Shown here: one piece after another, positions 39,407 to 49,760 of the stretch
Position numbering within the stretch: the stretch's first letter is position 1
Layout of the letters: the number at the start of each line of letters is the position of its first letter
Assembly: GCA_947494675.1 (NCBI GenBank)
Contig: CANLVP010000001.1
Location: 744,001 to 808,000, forward strand
Source: an uncultured Paracoccaceae bacterium
GTDB lineage: Bacteria; Pseudomonadota; Alphaproteobacteria; Rhodobacterales; Rhodobacteraceae
Reading direction: 5' to 3'
DNA length: 64,000 bases
Made by a program: the position numbers and the translations under genes
Notes under the pieces: model-generated
The model's database searches: none
The model's input: the letters and a program-made list of their open reading frames with translations, nothing else
What the model was told of the DNA's origin: nothing

Positions 39407-41005
39407 ATGGACCACGGAACGGTCAACCCGCAGATGACGCTTGCGCAACAAGGCATCACAGGGCTCGGCGCGGTCTATTATAACGAGGATGAAGCCACCT
39501 TGCAGGCCGCCGCGATTGCCGCGGGTGAAGGGCAGGAAGGCAAAGGTGGGACGTTTCTTGTCACCACCGGCAAGCACACGGGCCGTTCGCCGAAGGACAA
39601 ATTCGTCGTACGCACGCCGCAGGTCGAAGACACGATCTGGTGGGAAAACAACCCGCCAATGGCCCCTGCCGCGTTTGATACACTCTACAGCGACATGATC
39701 GCGCATATGCAGGGTGGCACCTACCGCGTGCAGGATCTTTTTGGTGGCGCGGACCCCGCGCACCGGCTTGATGTGCGGGTTGTGACCGAGTTGACATGGC
39801 ACGGGCTGTTCATCCGCCACCTGCTGCGCCGCCCGGCCGCGGAAGAGCTTGAAACCTTCACGCCCGACTGGACGATCATCAACTGCCCCAGCTTCAAGGC
39901 CGACCCTGCGCGCCACGGCTGCCGGAGCGAGACGGTCATCACGCTGAACTTTGATCGTAAGATGATCCTGATTGCGGGCACCGAATACGCAGGCGAGAAT
40001 AAGAAGTCTGTCTTCACGCTGCTGAACTACCTTCTGCCTGAAAAGGGCATCATGCCGATGCATTGCTCGGCCAACCACGCGCCAGGCAATCCTGTCGATA
40101 CCGCCGTTTTCTTTGGCCTGTCCGGCACTGGCAAGACCACGCTCTCGGCGGACCCGTCCCGCGTGCTGATCGGCGACGATGAGCACGGCTGGTCCGAACG
40201 CGGCACGTTCAACTTTGAGGGCGGATGTTACGCCAAGACCATCGGTCTGGACCCAAAGGCAGAGCCTGAGATCTACGCCACCTGTTCGATGCCGCATACG
40301 GTGATCGAAAACATGGTGTTTGATCCTGAAACCAAGGAATTGGATTTTGAGGACGACAGCCTGACCGCCAATATGCGCTGCGCCTACCCGCTGAACTACA
40401 TCGGCAATGCCTCGGACAGCGCTTTGGGTGGCCACCCCAAGAATATCATCATGCTGACCTGTGATGCCTTTGGTGTGCTGCCGCCGATCAGCCGTCTGAC
40501 ACCAGCGCAGGCGATGTATCACTTCTTGTCTGGCTTCACCTCAAAGGTTGCGGGCACGGAGCGTGGTGTGACGGAACCGGAACCAACCTTCAGCACCTGC
40601 TTTGGTGCCCCGTTTATGCCGCGCCGACCAGAGGCCTATGGCAAGCTGTTGCAACAAAAGATCGCAAGCCATGGCGCGACTTGCTGGCTGGTGAACACCG
40701 GCTGGACCGGGGGAGCCTATGGCACAGGCAGCCGGATGCCGATCAAGGCAACCCGCGCCCTTTTGGCCGCCGCATTGGATGGCACGCTGGTGGAAAACCA
40801 ATTCATCAAAGACACCCACTTTGGGTTCGAGGTGCCGGTCACCTGCAACGGTGTCGACAGCCGCCTGCTAAACCCACGCGACACGTGGGAAGACAAAGCG
40901 GCCTATGATGCCCAGGCCAAAAAGCTGGTCACGATGTTCAGCGACAACTTTGAAAAATACGTGCCTTTCATCGATGATGACGTGAAAGCCGCCGCCATCG
41001 GCTAA
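39407..41005 (+). CDS. pckA: Phosphoenolpyruvate carboxykinase (ATP)
   Basis: Converts oxaloacetate and ATP to PEP, the first step of gluconeogenesis from C4 acids and acetate. 532 residues. Kinase loop GLSGTGKTT at 237-245; [23 protein letters not shown], and [20 protein letters not shown] are all typical of the ATP type. ATG 39407 with GGAG 7 bases before; the frame is open to 39347 but without support. Divergent from chvI; the neighbouring PTS-like genes suggest carbon-flow control. Confidence 0.97.
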   Translation: MDHGTVNPQMTLAQQGITGLGAVYYNEDEATLQAAAIAAGEGQEGKGGTFLVTTGKHTGRSPKDKFVVRTPQVEDTIWWENNPPMAPAAFDTLYSDMIAHMQGGTYRVQDLFGGADPAHRLDVRVVTELTWHGLFIRHLLRRPAAEELETFTPDWTIINCPSFKADPARHGCRSETVITLNFDRKMILIAGTEYAGENKKSVFTLLNYLLPEKGIMPMHCSANHAPGNPVDTAVFFGLSGTGKTTLSADPSRVLIGDDEHGWSERGTFNFEGGCYAKTIGLDPKAEPEIYATCSMPHTVIENMVFDPETKELDFEDDSLTANMRCAYPLNYIGNASDSALGGHPKNIIMLTCDAFGVLPPISRLTPAQAMYHFLSGFTSKVAGTERGVTEPEPTFSTCFGAPFMPRRPEAYGKLLQQKIASHGATCWLVNTGWTGGAYGTGSRMPIKATRALLAAALDGTLVENQFIKDTHFGFEVPVTCNGVDSRLLNPRDTWEDKAAYDAQAKKLVTMFSDNFEKYVPFIDDDVKAAAIG

Positions 41006-41046
41006 GGCCCGTTTTCAAGGCTGCGCGAAATGACTAGGGTCAGGCC

Positions 41047-41586
41047 ATGCGTCTGACCCTTTCACTTTTTCTGATCTCGCTCCATGCGGCCCCGCTTGCA
41101 GCCCAGCAGATTGGCCGCACTGATGATCTGTTGGCCGCCGTCCGGCCCGTCTATTTTTGCGTGAACCTGCAACCCGAAACCAGCACACAAGAAGATCTTG
41201 CTGTCTGGACGTTTCCCCACGGCGCGCCGCGGCCCTATGCAATGACCAACGATCAGGTTACCGCACGGCCTGGGCTAGCCTTTGGGTTTGAACTGCGGGC
41301 CACTGGCCCTGACAGTCTTTCTGACGTGACAATCGTTGTGGATCACCCGCCGCTCCATGACACCGGTGCAACCCGTCACAGCTGGACCGCTGACATTCCT
41401 GTGCAGGCCAATGCGCTTAGCTTTTACGGTTTTGGACGCGCATCCGAAGTGACGCCCGGTCGTTGGACGTTTTCCTATATCAAGGACGACCGCGTGATTT
41501 ACCGGCACGTGTTTGACCTTACACCCGCGAATGACCCCAATCTGAGCTGCGTCGCCGCCGAAAAGTCGGGAGAGTTGAACGAATGA
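41047..41586 (+). CDS. Exported DUF3859-type protein, copy 1
   Basis: Exported protein of 179 residues with a signal peptide (MRLTLSLFLISLHAAPLAAQ). The mature domain (GLAFGFELRATGPDSLSD to DDRVIYRHVFDL) fits DUF3859, and it is a clear paralogue of the next gene: HPPLHDTGAT versus HPPMGDGGAT, and DRVIYRHVFDL versus GTVLYRTTFEV. Function unknown; probably periplasmic. The 3' end overlaps the start of the next gene by 4 bases. Confidence 0.65.
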   Translation: MRLTLSLFLISLHAAPLAAQQIGRTDDLLAAVRPVYFCVNLQPETSTQEDLAVWTFPHGAPRPYAMTNDQVTARPGLAFGFELRATGPDSLSDVTIVVDHPPLHDTGATRHSWTADIPVQANALSFYGFGRASEVTPGRWTFSYIKDDRVIYRHVFDLTPANDPNLSCVAAEKSGELNE

Positions 41587-42119
41587 TGCGGTGCGCCCTG
41601 ATCCTCGCCCTCATGCCACTTTTGGCTTGGGCACAGCCTGCCCCCGATGCCACCTCAGCGGCCCTTGCCAGCGTGCAAAGCGGCGTGGTCTGCCCGCCGC
41701 CGACCATCGGGTCATCCCCGGCCCCTGACACGCTCGCGGGCACCACGCACCTGATCGAAGAAGAGCCGCCGTTCGTGTCCCTGTCCAACCGTGTCCCGGC
41801 GGTCATCGGCATCGGGTTTGGGGTCAAAGCGATGGCAGAGGCGGCGATGGGCATCGATACCGTGACCATGACGGTCACCCACCCGCCGATGGGCGATGGC
41901 GGTGCGACGGCCCAGAGCTTTGAAACCCGGATCAGCGGGCTGGATCCGTCGCTGACCTTTTATCAATTCGACTATGACTACGAATTGGTGCGCGGCATCT
42001 GGCAGATGGAGGCCAGCAAAAACGGCACCGTCCTCTATCGCACCACGTTCGAGGTGGTCGCCCCCGAATTGGTCCCGGAACTGGCCAGCATCTGCGGCTT
42101 TGAAAACCTGCTGTCCTGA
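41583..42119 (+). CDS. Exported DUF3859-type protein, copy 2
   Basis: 178 residues, signal peptide (MMRCALILALMPLLAWAQ), then a domain similar to that of the preceding gene. Two conserved cysteines (CPPPT and SICGF) bracket the mature part, as in copy 1 (YFCVN and LSCVA), suggesting a disulfide. It starts in the ATGA overlap, so the pair is co-translated. It is convergent with the permease gene at 42125. Confidence 0.65.
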   Translation: MMRCALILALMPLLAWAQPAPDATSAALASVQSGVVCPPPTIGSSPAPDTLAGTTHLIEEEPPFVSLSNRVPAVIGIGFGVKAMAEAAMGIDTVTMTVTHPPMGDGGATAQSFETRISGLDPSLTFYQFDYDYELVRGIWQMEASKNGTVLYRTTFEVVAPELVPELASICGFENLLS

Positions 42120-42124
42120 CGCGG

Positions 42125-42880
42125 CTACATCAGCCCGCGGCGGATCAGATTGGCCCCCGCCACCAAAAGCACAAACAAGGTCGCGCGGCGAAAGGCGGTC
42201 TGATCGATCCGATCCTGCACTTGCAGCCCAATTGCCATGCCCGCCAGCGCAGGCACCAGCATGGCCGCCGAGATCATTGCCGTTTCCGCCCGGAGCACGC
42301 CTGATTGCAGATGCGCCCCAACAAGCAGCACAGCCCCTAATCCAAAGGCCGTGCCAAGGATGCGGACCTGTTCGACTTTGGGCGTATCAAGGGCCGTCAG
42401 ATAGGTCACCGTCGGCGGACCCCAGACGCCAGACAGGCCGCCGATGAAACCGGTAAAGGCCCCTGCCCCCGCCTCGGTCGCCGGATTGCGGTGCGTGAGT
42501 TTTGGCACCCAGCCGACAAGTTGCAGCACCGCAAAGGCCATGATTGGCACGCCAATCACCAACAACAGCGCACGCGCTGACAACAGCGGGACAAGTTGCG
42601 CAGACAGCAGCATCGTGATGCCGCCTGCGATCAGGAAGATCCGAAACGCCTTGATCGATGCCCACGCGGCCTTGGGTCCTTGCCGTAACGACTGCCAAAG
42701 GTTCGTCGCCAAGGTCGGCAACAAAAGTGCCGCAAGCGCGATCTCCGGCGACATCAGGCTTGAGAGCCCAGAGATCATGACGGTGGGCATCGCAAAGCCC
42801 ACCGTCCCTTTCACGATGCCTGCAGCAAGGGCCACGAGGGCTGCGAGAAAGAACGTGAAAGGGGTCAGCAATTCGAACAT
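42125..42880 (-). CDS. TauE/SafE family permease
   Basis: Inner-membrane protein of 251 residues with about seven to eight helices and the inverted-repeat TauE/SafE signature: GIVKGTVGFAMPTVMISGL in the first half and GAFTGFIGGLSGVWGPPTVTYL in the second. The family exports sulfite, sulfoacetate or related small anions; the substrate here is unknown. Start ATG 42880 (MFELLTPFTFFLAAL) puts the first helix at the N-terminus; the frame extends further upstream without support. Confidence 0.8.
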   Translation of the reverse strand: MFELLTPFTFFLAALVALAAGIVKGTVGFAMPTVMISGLSSLMSPEIALAALLLPTLATNLWQSLRQGPKAAWASIKAFRIFLIAGGITMLLSAQLVPLLSARALLLVIGVPIMAFAVLQLVGWVPKLTHRNPATEAGAGAFTGFIGGLSGVWGPPTVTYLTALDTPKVEQVRILGTAFGLGAVLLVGAHLQSGVLRAETAMISAAMLVPALAGMAIGLQVQDRIDQTAFRRATLFVLLVAGANLIRRGLM

Positions 42881-43026
42881 GTTCGCAGACTGCCCCAAGC
42901 GGCGCGGACAGACGAGGGTAAATCCGTCGCGACATTTTTGGTCTTCAAGAGATATTTTCACGCATTAATATTGCGCTGCAACTGCGAAAGGTTTAGTTCT
43001 GCACCTGCAAACACAAGGATTCTCTG

Positions 43027-44703
43027 ATGCCCCGTGATATAGCTGAGACTGACATGCCGATCTTGACTGACCTTCTTGGCCTGACCGCCGCCGCCCTGCC
43101 CGCCGTGGACGATGTGCTGGCGCGTGCCAAAGCGGCTATTGCGGCACAGGTAATGTCAGATGGCCGTGTCTCAGGCGCGTTGATCGAGGCTCATCAGACA
43201 GCGGCACATGGGTTGGCTTGGCTTGCGACTTATGCGGAATCCCTGCGCCAGATGCAGGGCTGGGCCATGCGTTTGCAGGCGACAGGTAAATTCGGTGAGG
43301 TCGAACAGCTGATCCACCAGATCGCCTTTGGCGAATATCTCTGGCAGATCTATGGCGGCATCCAGATGAACCAGGGCGAGGTTGTGCGCCTGCAGGATAT
43401 GGGGCTGGCGCAAGACGACATGCGTGCGCTGATGGTTCCTGCGGTCATGACGCTTTGCGATGCGGGTAACACCCAGGCCGCCCGGACGCGGCTGGTGGAA
43501 CTCATGCAGGAACATTCCGCCGATATCACCGTCGGCAAAACCGGCCTTGATGATGAGCTTGAGATGATCCGCGAACAATTCCGCCGCTTTAGCGTGGACC
43601 GCGTCGAACCACATGCCCACGACTGGCACCTCAATGATGAGCTGATCCCGCTTGAGATCATCAATGAGATGGCCGAGATGGGCGTCTTTGGCCTGACCAT
43701 CCCCGAGGAATACGGCGGCTTTGGCCTGTCGAAAGCATCGATGTGCGTGGTCAGCGAAGAACTGTCGCGTGGCTATATCGGCGTCGGCTCTCTTGGCACA
43801 CGATCAGAGATCGCGGCAGAGCTGATCCTCTGCGGCGGCACAGAGGCGCAAAAAGAAAAGTGGCTGCCCGGTCTGGCATCTGCCGAAATCTTGCCGACGG
43901 CGGTCTTCACCGAACCCAACACCGGGTCCGACCTTGGCAGCCTACGCACAAAAGCCCGCAAGGATGGCGACGACTGGATCATCAACGGCAACAAGACATG
44001 GATCACTCACGCCGCCCGCACGCATGTGATGACTGTGCTGGCCCGCAGTGTTGAGGACACCGACGACTACAAGGGCCTGTCCATGTTTTTGGCCGAAAAG
44101 ACCCCCGGAACCGATGCTGAGCCTTGGCAGGACCCCGGCATTTCCGGTGGCGAGATCGAAGTGCTCGGCTATCGCGGGATGAAAGAATACACGCTGAACT
44201 TTGACGACTTCAAAGTGAAAGGTGAAAACCTGCTGGGCGGCGTCGAAGGTCAGGGCTTCAAGCAGTTGATGCAGACGTTTGAAAGCGCCCGCATCCAGAC
44301 CGCTGCCCGTGCCGTGGGCGTGGCGCAATCGGCACTAGACGAAGGCATGGCCTACGCCCAAACCCGCAACCAGTTTGGCAAGGCGCTCATCAACTTCCCC
44401 CGCGTCTCTGGCAAGCTGGCGATGATGGCTGTTGAGATCATGATCGCGCGGCAAATGACCTATTTCAGCGCGGGCGAAAAAGACAATGACCGCCGCTGCG
44501 ATCTAGAAGCCGGGATGGCAAAACTGCTGGGCGCGCGGGTGGCATGGGCCGCCGCCGACAACGCGCTGCAAATCCACGGCGGCAACGGTTTCGCATTGGA
44601 ATACAAGATCAGCCGCATCCTGTGTGATGCCCGTATCCTGAATATCTTTGAAGGGGCCGCCGAAATCCAAGCTCAGGTCATCGCGCGCCGATTGCTCAGC
44701 TAG
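43027..44703 (+). CDS. mcd: (2S)-methylsuccinyl-CoA dehydrogenase
   Basis: FAD acyl-CoA dehydrogenase of 558 residues with the extra N-terminal domain (about 1-160) that marks Mcd of the ethylmalonyl-CoA pathway: GALIEAHQTAAHGLAWLATY and FGEYLWQIYGGIQMNQGE. The core has TIPEEYGGFGL, FTEPNTGSDLGSLRTKA, ARTRNQFGK-like AQTRNQFGKAL and QIHGGNGFALEYKISRI. It oxidises methylsuccinyl-CoA to mesaconyl-CoA; electrons go to ETF (etfBA at 30.1 kb). AAGGA lies 7 bases before ATG 43027. A general acyl-CoA dehydrogenase is a less likely reading. Confidence 0.82.
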   Translation: MPRDIAETDMPILTDLLGLTAAALPAVDDVLARAKAAIAAQVMSDGRVSGALIEAHQTAAHGLAWLATYAESLRQMQGWAMRLQATGKFGEVEQLIHQIAFGEYLWQIYGGIQMNQGEVVRLQDMGLAQDDMRALMVPAVMTLCDAGNTQAARTRLVELMQEHSADITVGKTGLDDELEMIREQFRRFSVDRVEPHAHDWHLNDELIPLEIINEMAEMGVFGLTIPEEYGGFGLSKASMCVVSEELSRGYIGVGSLGTRSEIAAELILCGGTEAQKEKWLPGLASAEILPTAVFTEPNTGSDLGSLRTKARKDGDDWIINGNKTWITHAARTHVMTVLARSVEDTDDYKGLSMFLAEKTPGTDAEPWQDPGISGGEIEVLGYRGMKEYTLNFDDFKVKGENLLGGVEGQGFKQLMQTFESARIQTAARAVGVAQSALDEGMAYAQTRNQFGKALINFPRVSGKLAMMAVEIMIARQMTYFSAGEKDNDRRCDLEAGMAKLLGARVAWAAADNALQIHGGNGFALEYKISRILCDARILNIFEGAAEIQAQVIARRLLS

Positions 44704-44762
44704 GCCTCTTGTGATCCGCCCAGCCTTCCCCGATCTTCAAAAAGGGGTAAGGAGGCTGCATC

Positions 44763-45791
44763 GTGACTCAAACCGTTCTTGTGACAGGCGCCACAGGTTT
44801 CATCGCAAAACACATCGTGGCCGGGCTTTTGAACCGGGGGCACCGCGTCGTGGGCTCCGTCCGGTCCATGTCACGCGCCGACGAGGTGCGTGCCGCCGTC
44901 ACACCCCTGTTGAAAGATGCCAGCGACCTTGAAACGCGGCTGCGGTTTGTGGTGCTTGAACTGGGGGCTGACGACGGCTGGGACGCCGCAATGGCCGGTG
45001 TTGATGTGCTGATGCACACGGCCTCGCCCGTTTCGACTGTCCAGCCAAAGGACCCGCAGCAGATTATCCGGCCAGTGGTTGACGGGGCCTTGCGCGCGCT
45101 GAGGGCCGCCAAGGCCGCAGGGGTGCCCCGCGTGATTTTCACCTCGTCCGTCATGGCCGTGATGTTTGGGCCGACGCCTGCCAACGGCTCCGCCTTTACT
45201 GAAAGCGATTGGACCGATGTTGATGCGCCAAACCTGTTGCCTTACGCGCAGGCCAAGACCCGTGCCGAGCGCGCGGCCTGGGATTTTGTCACCACCGACG
45301 CGCCGGACATTGCGTTGACGACCATCAACCCGGCGCTTGTCACAGGCCCGGCGCTGGATGAGCACTTCGGCGCATCCTTACAGATCGTTGAGCGCATCCT
45401 AGGGGCCAAAGACCCTATGTTGCCGATGTTTGGCTTTAACATTGTGGACGTCCGCGACGTGGCAGAGGCTCATATCCGCGCCATGGAAAGCCCTGAAACG
45501 GCAGGCGAGCGGCTGATCCTGTCCAACGGCTGGCTCTGGTTTCCCCAAATCGCGCAGGCCATCAAAGCGGGCATTCCCGGGCGCAAGGCTGTTACCCGCG
45601 TGGCACCCCGTTTTGTGGTCAAGATTGTTAGCTACTTCGACACATCGGTCAAATCGCTCCTGCCATGGCTGAACCGCAAGGACCTTTGCGATGGTAGCAA
45701 GGCGGTGCGAATGCTTGACCTAAACTATATTTCACCTCAGGCATCGGTCGTGGCTGCGGCCAAGAGCATTATCCACCATAGGGGGCTATGA
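44763..45791 (+). CDS. Extended SDR, dihydroflavonol-4-reductase-like
   Basis: NAD(P)-dependent oxidoreductase of 342 residues. Cofactor loop VTGATGFIAKHIV (7-19), HTASPVSTVQ, and the catalytic Ser in FTSSVMAV with Tyr-x3-Lys in YAQAKTRAE. This group reduces aldehydes or ketones; the substrate is unknown. The start is GTG 44763 with GGAGG 7 bases before. 59 bases after mcd and likely cotranscribed. Confidence 0.8.
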   Translation: MTQTVLVTGATGFIAKHIVAGLLNRGHRVVGSVRSMSRADEVRAAVTPLLKDASDLETRLRFVVLELGADDGWDAAMAGVDVLMHTASPVSTVQPKDPQQIIRPVVDGALRALRAAKAAGVPRVIFTSSVMAVMFGPTPANGSAFTESDWTDVDAPNLLPYAQAKTRAERAAWDFVTTDAPDIALTTINPALVTGPALDEHFGASLQIVERILGAKDPMLPMFGFNIVDVRDVAEAHIRAMESPETAGERLILSNGWLWFPQIAQAIKAGIPGRKAVTRVAPRFVVKIVSYFDTSVKSLLPWLNRKDLCDGSKAVRMLDLNYISPQASVVAAAKSIIHHRGL

Positions 45792-45792
45792 C

Positions 45793-46173
45793 ATGTGGCG
45801 CGGAGCTGCCTTTCTGGCATTATTGGGATGTGCGGACGAAACCGTCAGCGGCTTTGCCGGTGATCAAACCCTGTTTCAGCTCTCCACGCTGGACGGTGCA
45901 GAATTCGCCGCGACGGCGACCATCGACATCGGGACGCAAGGCGAAGTGACGGGCAACGCCCCCTGCAACAGCTACAATGCCACCCAAACCGCGCCCTACC
46001 CGTGGTTCGAATTGGGGCCAATCGCCGCAACCCGCCGTGCCTGCCCTGAATTGGAGGCTGAGGCGGCGTTCTTCACAGCACTCGGCACCATGACATTGGT
46101 GGAAGTCGCAGGTGATACGTTGATCTTGTCCAACACAGACGGCGGCGAAATGGTGTTTCAGGCCGTCCCGTGA
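45793..46173 (+). CDS. META/HslJ-domain lipoprotein
   Basis: 126 residues. The N-terminus carries a lipobox (LALLGC with Cys at 13), so it should be lipid-anchored. The rest is a META domain: [36 protein letters not shown], and [15 protein letters not shown]. In E. coli HslJ is linked to heat and novobiocin tolerance; the role here is unknown. It begins 1 base after the SDR stop. Its end overlaps recO by 16 bases, tail to tail. Confidence 0.78.
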   Translation: MWRGAAFLALLGCADETVSGFAGDQTLFQLSTLDGAEFAATATIDIGTQGEVTGNAPCNSYNATQTAPYPWFELGPIAATRRACPELEAEAAFFTALGTMTLVEVAGDTLILSNTDGGEMVFQAVP

Positions 46174-46892
46174 CGTGCAATCGCGTCCAGTAATCGCGCC
46201 CGCGCGGCGGGCATCGGCCTGTCGCCCAATGACCGGACCAGGCGGTTCTCAATAAACCAACCTGTGGTCCCCAGCGCCCGCACAATCTCGGCCTCGCTCG
46301 CATCACCCTTGCCCGCCAATACAGGCGGCAGCGGCAAGAGCCGATCCGCCCATTCGCCCGCAGCCTCCCGACTGACGGCCCGCCCCGATTTGGGCGATAC
46401 AAACGCCAGGTCTTCGTTCACGCCGCGCACCGCGCAGGCGGACAGGTCCATGCCAAATCCCATCTCTTCCAGCACCGCCTGTTCCCACCGCAGATAGGCC
46501 AAGGGCCAGACATCCGATTGGCCCAGCAGATCCAACAGGCCCTGCGTCCGTTCATAAAGCGGCAGATGCGCCTCACGCTCTGGCAGGATGTGATGCAGCA
46601 AGGCACAGACTGCATTCAGTCCCGCCAGCGCCAACCGATCCGCCATCACCGCCGCCGCACGGCTGCGCAAAGGTTCCACCGCAAAGCTGCCCAGATGGCT
46701 ATCCAGCCGCGCCTTCCACGTCACGGAAATCTGTCCGCCGGGCTGCAAATGCGGTGTCATCTTGCGGCTGATCCCACCGCGCACGACGCCTGCGTGCCGC
46801 CCCTTGGTGGGGGTAAACACCTGCAAAATGACGCTCGTTTCGCCATGGGGGCGGGCGGCCAGCACCACGCCTTCATCCTGCCATTCAATCAT
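46158..46892 (-). CDS. recO: DNA repair protein RecO
   Basis: RecF-pathway mediator that loads RecA on SSB-coated DNA. 244 residues. OB-fold start ([20 protein letters not shown], then [11 protein letters not shown]), followed by the helical domain. It has no zinc-finger cysteines in the usual places, as in many alphaproteobacteria. It follows DUF1491 on the strand with the 34-bp repeat between them, and ends the long minus-strand run from rpoZ. Confidence 0.92.
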   Translation of the reverse strand: MIEWQDEGVVLAARPHGETSVILQVFTPTKGRHAGVVRGGISRKMTPHLQPGGQISVTWKARLDSHLGSFAVEPLRSRAAAVMADRLALAGLNAVCALLHHILPEREAHLPLYERTQGLLDLLGQSDVWPLAYLRWEQAVLEEMGFGMDLSACAVRGVNEDLAFVSPKSGRAVSREAAGEWADRLLPLPPVLAGKGDASEAEIVRALGTTGWFIENRLVRSLGDRPMPAARARLLDAIARHGTA

Positions 46893-46907
46893 TGGCCCAG
46901 CTTAGCG

Positions 46908-46941
46908 CTTTCTTTGATCGATAAATATCCCCGCCAGAGGC
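46908..46941 (-). repeat. 34-bp dispersed repeat, copy 2
   Basis: On the minus strand it matches 29953-29986 at 32 of 34 positions, with two C/T differences. It begins 10 bases after the DUF1491 stop and runs in the same direction as that gene, just before recO. Copy 1 also sits just after a stop codon in gene direction. No palindrome precedes this copy. Confidence 0.8.
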
Positions 46942-46951
46942 ATCTGCCGTA

Positions 46952-47281
46952 TCAATCCGACAACCCCGGTTCATCCAGAAGGTGCCGACCGGCCCGATCT
47001 TCCACTTCGATGACCCAGAGATCAGCATCAAAACTGCACTGCTTGGCGACGGAGGCATCGACGGTCGCCTCCTCCCCTTCGACCAATACGACCCAGCGCC
47101 GCGCGCCGGTCATCAGGTCAAACGACCGCTGATAACAGCAGGCCTGCCCGTCCAATGTATTGAGCTTGATCAGAACAGACCCCGCTGTGGCGTCACCCTT
47201 TTGGACAACAAAGGCCGGTATATCCACCAACCGCAAGCGGGTCAGATAGGCAGACACCCAGACCTCGGCCGTCAGGCGCAT
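46952..47281 (-). CDS. DUF1491 family protein
   Basis: Cytoplasmic protein of 109 residues of the alphaproteobacterial family DUF1491: EVWVSAYLTRLRLVDIPAFV, GDATAGSVLIKLNTLDG, RRWVVLVEGEEATVDA, and WVIEVEDRAGRHLLDEPGL. Function unknown; usually between era and recO, as here. Its ATG overlaps the era stop by one base. Confidence 0.85.
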   Translation of the reverse strand: MRLTAEVWVSAYLTRLRLVDIPAFVVQKGDATAGSVLIKLNTLDGQACCYQRSFDLMTGARRWVVLVEGEEATVDASVAKQCSFDADLWVIEVEDRAGRHLLDEPGLSD

Positions 47282-48195
47282 CAGGTATTGCCGTCCTTGA
47301 AGTTCAAACCCATTTCATCATAACGCTCTGATTCCTCGAGCCAATTTGGCCGCACCTTGACCTGTAAGAAAAGATGCACCTTGCGACCAAGGAATTCTTC
47401 CAGCTCTTCGCGCGCCGCCTTGCCCACCGCCTTGATGGTCTCGCCCTTGTTGCCCAGCACGATGCCCTTGTGACCATCGCGGACCACATAGATCAGCTGA
47501 TCGATCTTTGCAGAGCCGTCTTTACGCTCTTCCCAGCCTTCGGTCTCGACCGTCATCTGGTAGGGCAATTCCTGATGCAGACGCAGTGTCAGTTTCTCGC
47601 GCGTCATCTCTGCTGCGATCATCCGCATCGGCAGGTCAGCGATCTGATCTTCAGGATAAAGCCACGGTCCCGCGGGCACCTCATCGGCCAGCCACTCCTT
47701 AAGCGCATCACAACCGTGCCCCCGCTCTGCGGAAATCATGAAGGTCTCGGCAAAGCCGTAAGCTTCGTTCATCTCAGCCGTGAGCCGCAACAGCGCCTCG
47801 GATTTCACCTTGTCGATCTTGTTGATGGCCAGCGCGACCTTCGCGCCGCCACTGCGCTCGCGCAGCGCCTCAAGGATCGCCTTAACCCCTTCGGTCACAC
47901 CGCGATGTGCCTCGATCAGAAGGACCACCACATCGGCATCAGCAGCACCGCCCCAGGCAGCAGCAACCATGGCACGGTCCAGCCTGCGCCGCGGCTTAAA
48001 CAGCCCCGGCGTATCCACAAACACCAGCTGCGCATCCCCTTGCAGCGCGACCCCACGGATACGCGCCCGCGTGGTCTGCACCTTATGGGTCACAATGCTG
48101 ACCTTCGCCCCCACCATCCGGTTGAGCAACGTCGATTTCCCCGCATTGGGTTCACCGATCAAAGCAACAAAGCCTGCGCGTGTGGTCTTAGTCAT
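47281..48195 (-). CDS. era: GTPase Era
   Basis: 16S rRNA 3'-end-binding GTPase needed for small-subunit assembly. 304 residues. G1 GEPNAGKST (13-21), G3 DTPGL (about 59-63), G4 NKID; the C-terminal KH domain with [20 protein letters not shown] is present. Its start overlaps the end of rnc by 8 bases, so rnc-era coupling is kept. Confidence 0.97.
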   Translation of the reverse strand: MTKTTRAGFVALIGEPNAGKSTLLNRMVGAKVSIVTHKVQTTRARIRGVALQGDAQLVFVDTPGLFKPRRRLDRAMVAAAWGGAADADVVVLLIEAHRGVTEGVKAILEALRERSGGAKVALAINKIDKVKSEALLRLTAEMNEAYGFAETFMISAERGHGCDALKEWLADEVPAGPWLYPEDQIADLPMRMIAAEMTREKLTLRLHQELPYQMTVETEGWEERKDGSAKIDQLIYVVRDGHKGIVLGNKGETIKAVGKAAREELEEFLGRKVHLFLQVKVRPNWLEESERYDEMGLNFKDGNT

Positions 48196-48871
48196 GACTT
48201 ACCCTCTCAAGCAAAGCTTGTGCCGCGGCCTGTTCGGCGTGGCGTTTGGATCCGGCTTGGGCCGTCTCGGATTCTCCGCCAGCAAGCCGCACCTCGATGG
48301 TGAAAATCGGTTGGTGGTCGGGGCCGCTGCGGGCCTTTTCGACGTAGGCGGGCGGTGGTTCACCGCGGGCTTGCGCCCATTCTTGCAGAGCGGTCTTCGC
48401 GTCGCGGGCGTCTTCGGCGACGTTTGTGACCCGCGCGCCCCAAAGCCGCAGAACGGTGTCGCGCGCCACCTCGAACCCAGCGTCTTGGTAGACGGCGGCA
48501 ATCACCGCCTCCATTGCATCGGCAAGCAGCGCCTCTTTGCGGCGGCCACCTGATTTCATTTCGGACCGGCCAAGTTTCAGCACGTCGCCCAGATCGATCT
48601 GTCGGGCGACGTCAGCGCAGGCCTCGCGCCGCACCAGCGCGTTGTAACGCGGGGCCAGCGTGCCTTCGGGCGCGTTCACATCTGCGGACAAAAGCGCCTC
48701 TGCGATCACAAGGCCCAGCACGCGGTCGCCCAGGAATTCAAGCCGTTGGTTGTCGTCGCGATGCACCGACACCATAGACGAATGCGTGACGGCGCGGACC
48801 AGTAGCTCTGGCTTGGCAAAGTGATGGCCAAGCCGCCCTTGAAAGGCCGTCAGGTCCGCCGAAATCTTCAC
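48188..48871 (-). CDS. rnc: Ribonuclease III
   Basis: Double-strand-specific RNase that processes rRNA precursors and some mRNAs. 227 residues. Signature [15 protein letters not shown] (about 41-55), catalytic acidic residues in [15 protein letters not shown], and C-terminal dsRBD (KTALQEWAQ to [15 protein letters not shown]). The start overlaps the lepB stop (ATGA). Confidence 0.96.
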   Translation of the reverse strand: MKISADLTAFQGRLGHHFAKPELLVRAVTHSSMVSVHRDDNQRLEFLGDRVLGLVIAEALLSADVNAPEGTLAPRYNALVRREACADVARQIDLGDVLKLGRSEMKSGGRRKEALLADAMEAVIAAVYQDAGFEVARDTVLRLWGARVTNVAEDARDAKTALQEWAQARGEPPPAYVEKARSGPDHQPIFTIEVRLAGGESETAQAGSKRHAEQAAAQALLERVSHD

Positions 48872-49704
48872 TCAATCGCCTTGAAGAAACGGTCAGAGCG
48901 CCATGTCCAGAAGGCGAACATCGACCGCCCCGCCGAGGAAAAGATCACCCGGTCCGCGCGGCCCACGATATCGGCACGCGGCACAAAGCCGACGCCACGC
49001 GCAGCCTGTGCTACACGGCTATCGGTGGAGTTATCGCGGTTGTCGCCCATGAAGAAATAGTTGTCTTTGGGCACGGTATAGACGCCGGTATTATCCAAGG
49101 CGCGATCCCCGATGTTCAGGATCGCGTGGCTTGCGCCGCCGGGCAGCGTTTCGATGAACTTTTCCTTGGTGCAAACCGCGCCTTCACCAACTGACCCGTT
49201 CGAACACTGCGGGCGCAGCCGTTGCGGGCCTTGCGGGCTGTAGACCTCTTCAAAGACGCCAACGCTTTCGACCTGCGCGGGTTCATCGTTGATATAAAGC
49301 AGGCCGTCTTTGACCTGCACACGGTCGCCGGGCAGGCCGATCAGGCGCTTGATAAAGTCGCGACCCGTCACGGGATGGCGGAAGACAACAACATCGCCGC
49401 GCTCTGGATCACCGCCCAAGAAACGTTCGTTCGTGCCTTCAAAGATGCCACAAAAATCCTCTGCCCCGACGTCCACGCCAAGTGCGGGGATACGGATCGA
49501 GGGGCAAGAGGCATAGGAATAGCCATAGGCGAATTTGTTGACGAACAGGAAATCCCCGATCAGCAGCGTGTCCTTCATCGACCCTGACGGGATCCAAAAG
49601 GGCTGAAACAGGATGGTGCGGAAAGCGCCTGCAATCAGCAGCGCATAGACCACGGTTTTTACCGTTTCGATGACGCTACCTACAAAGCCTGAACGTTCTG
49701 TCAT
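48868..49704 (-). CDS. lepB: Signal peptidase I
   Basis: Membrane protease that removes signal peptides on the periplasmic side. 278 residues. One N-terminal helix ([16 protein letters not shown]), catalytic Ser42 in PSGSM, catalytic Lys119 in [13 protein letters not shown], and the [13 protein letters not shown] box near residue 230. There is an insert with cysteines between boxes C and D ([12 protein letters not shown]), as in relatives. It precedes rnc-era in the same unit. Confidence 0.95.
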   Translation of the reverse strand: MTERSGFVGSVIETVKTVVYALLIAGAFRTILFQPFWIPSGSMKDTLLIGDFLFVNKFAYGYSYASCPSIRIPALGVDVGAEDFCGIFEGTNERFLGGDPERGDVVVFRHPVTGRDFIKRLIGLPGDRVQVKDGLLYINDEPAQVESVGVFEEVYSPQGPQRLRPQCSNGSVGEGAVCTKEKFIETLPGGASHAILNIGDRALDNTGVYTVPKDNYFFMGDNRDNSTDSRVAQAARGVGFVPRADIVGRADRVIFSSAGRSMFAFWTWRSDRFFKAIE

Positions 49705-49760
49705 ATTGACTGCCTAACCCTAATACCTGCGCCGCTACATGCGGGCATCAACTGCCCAAG

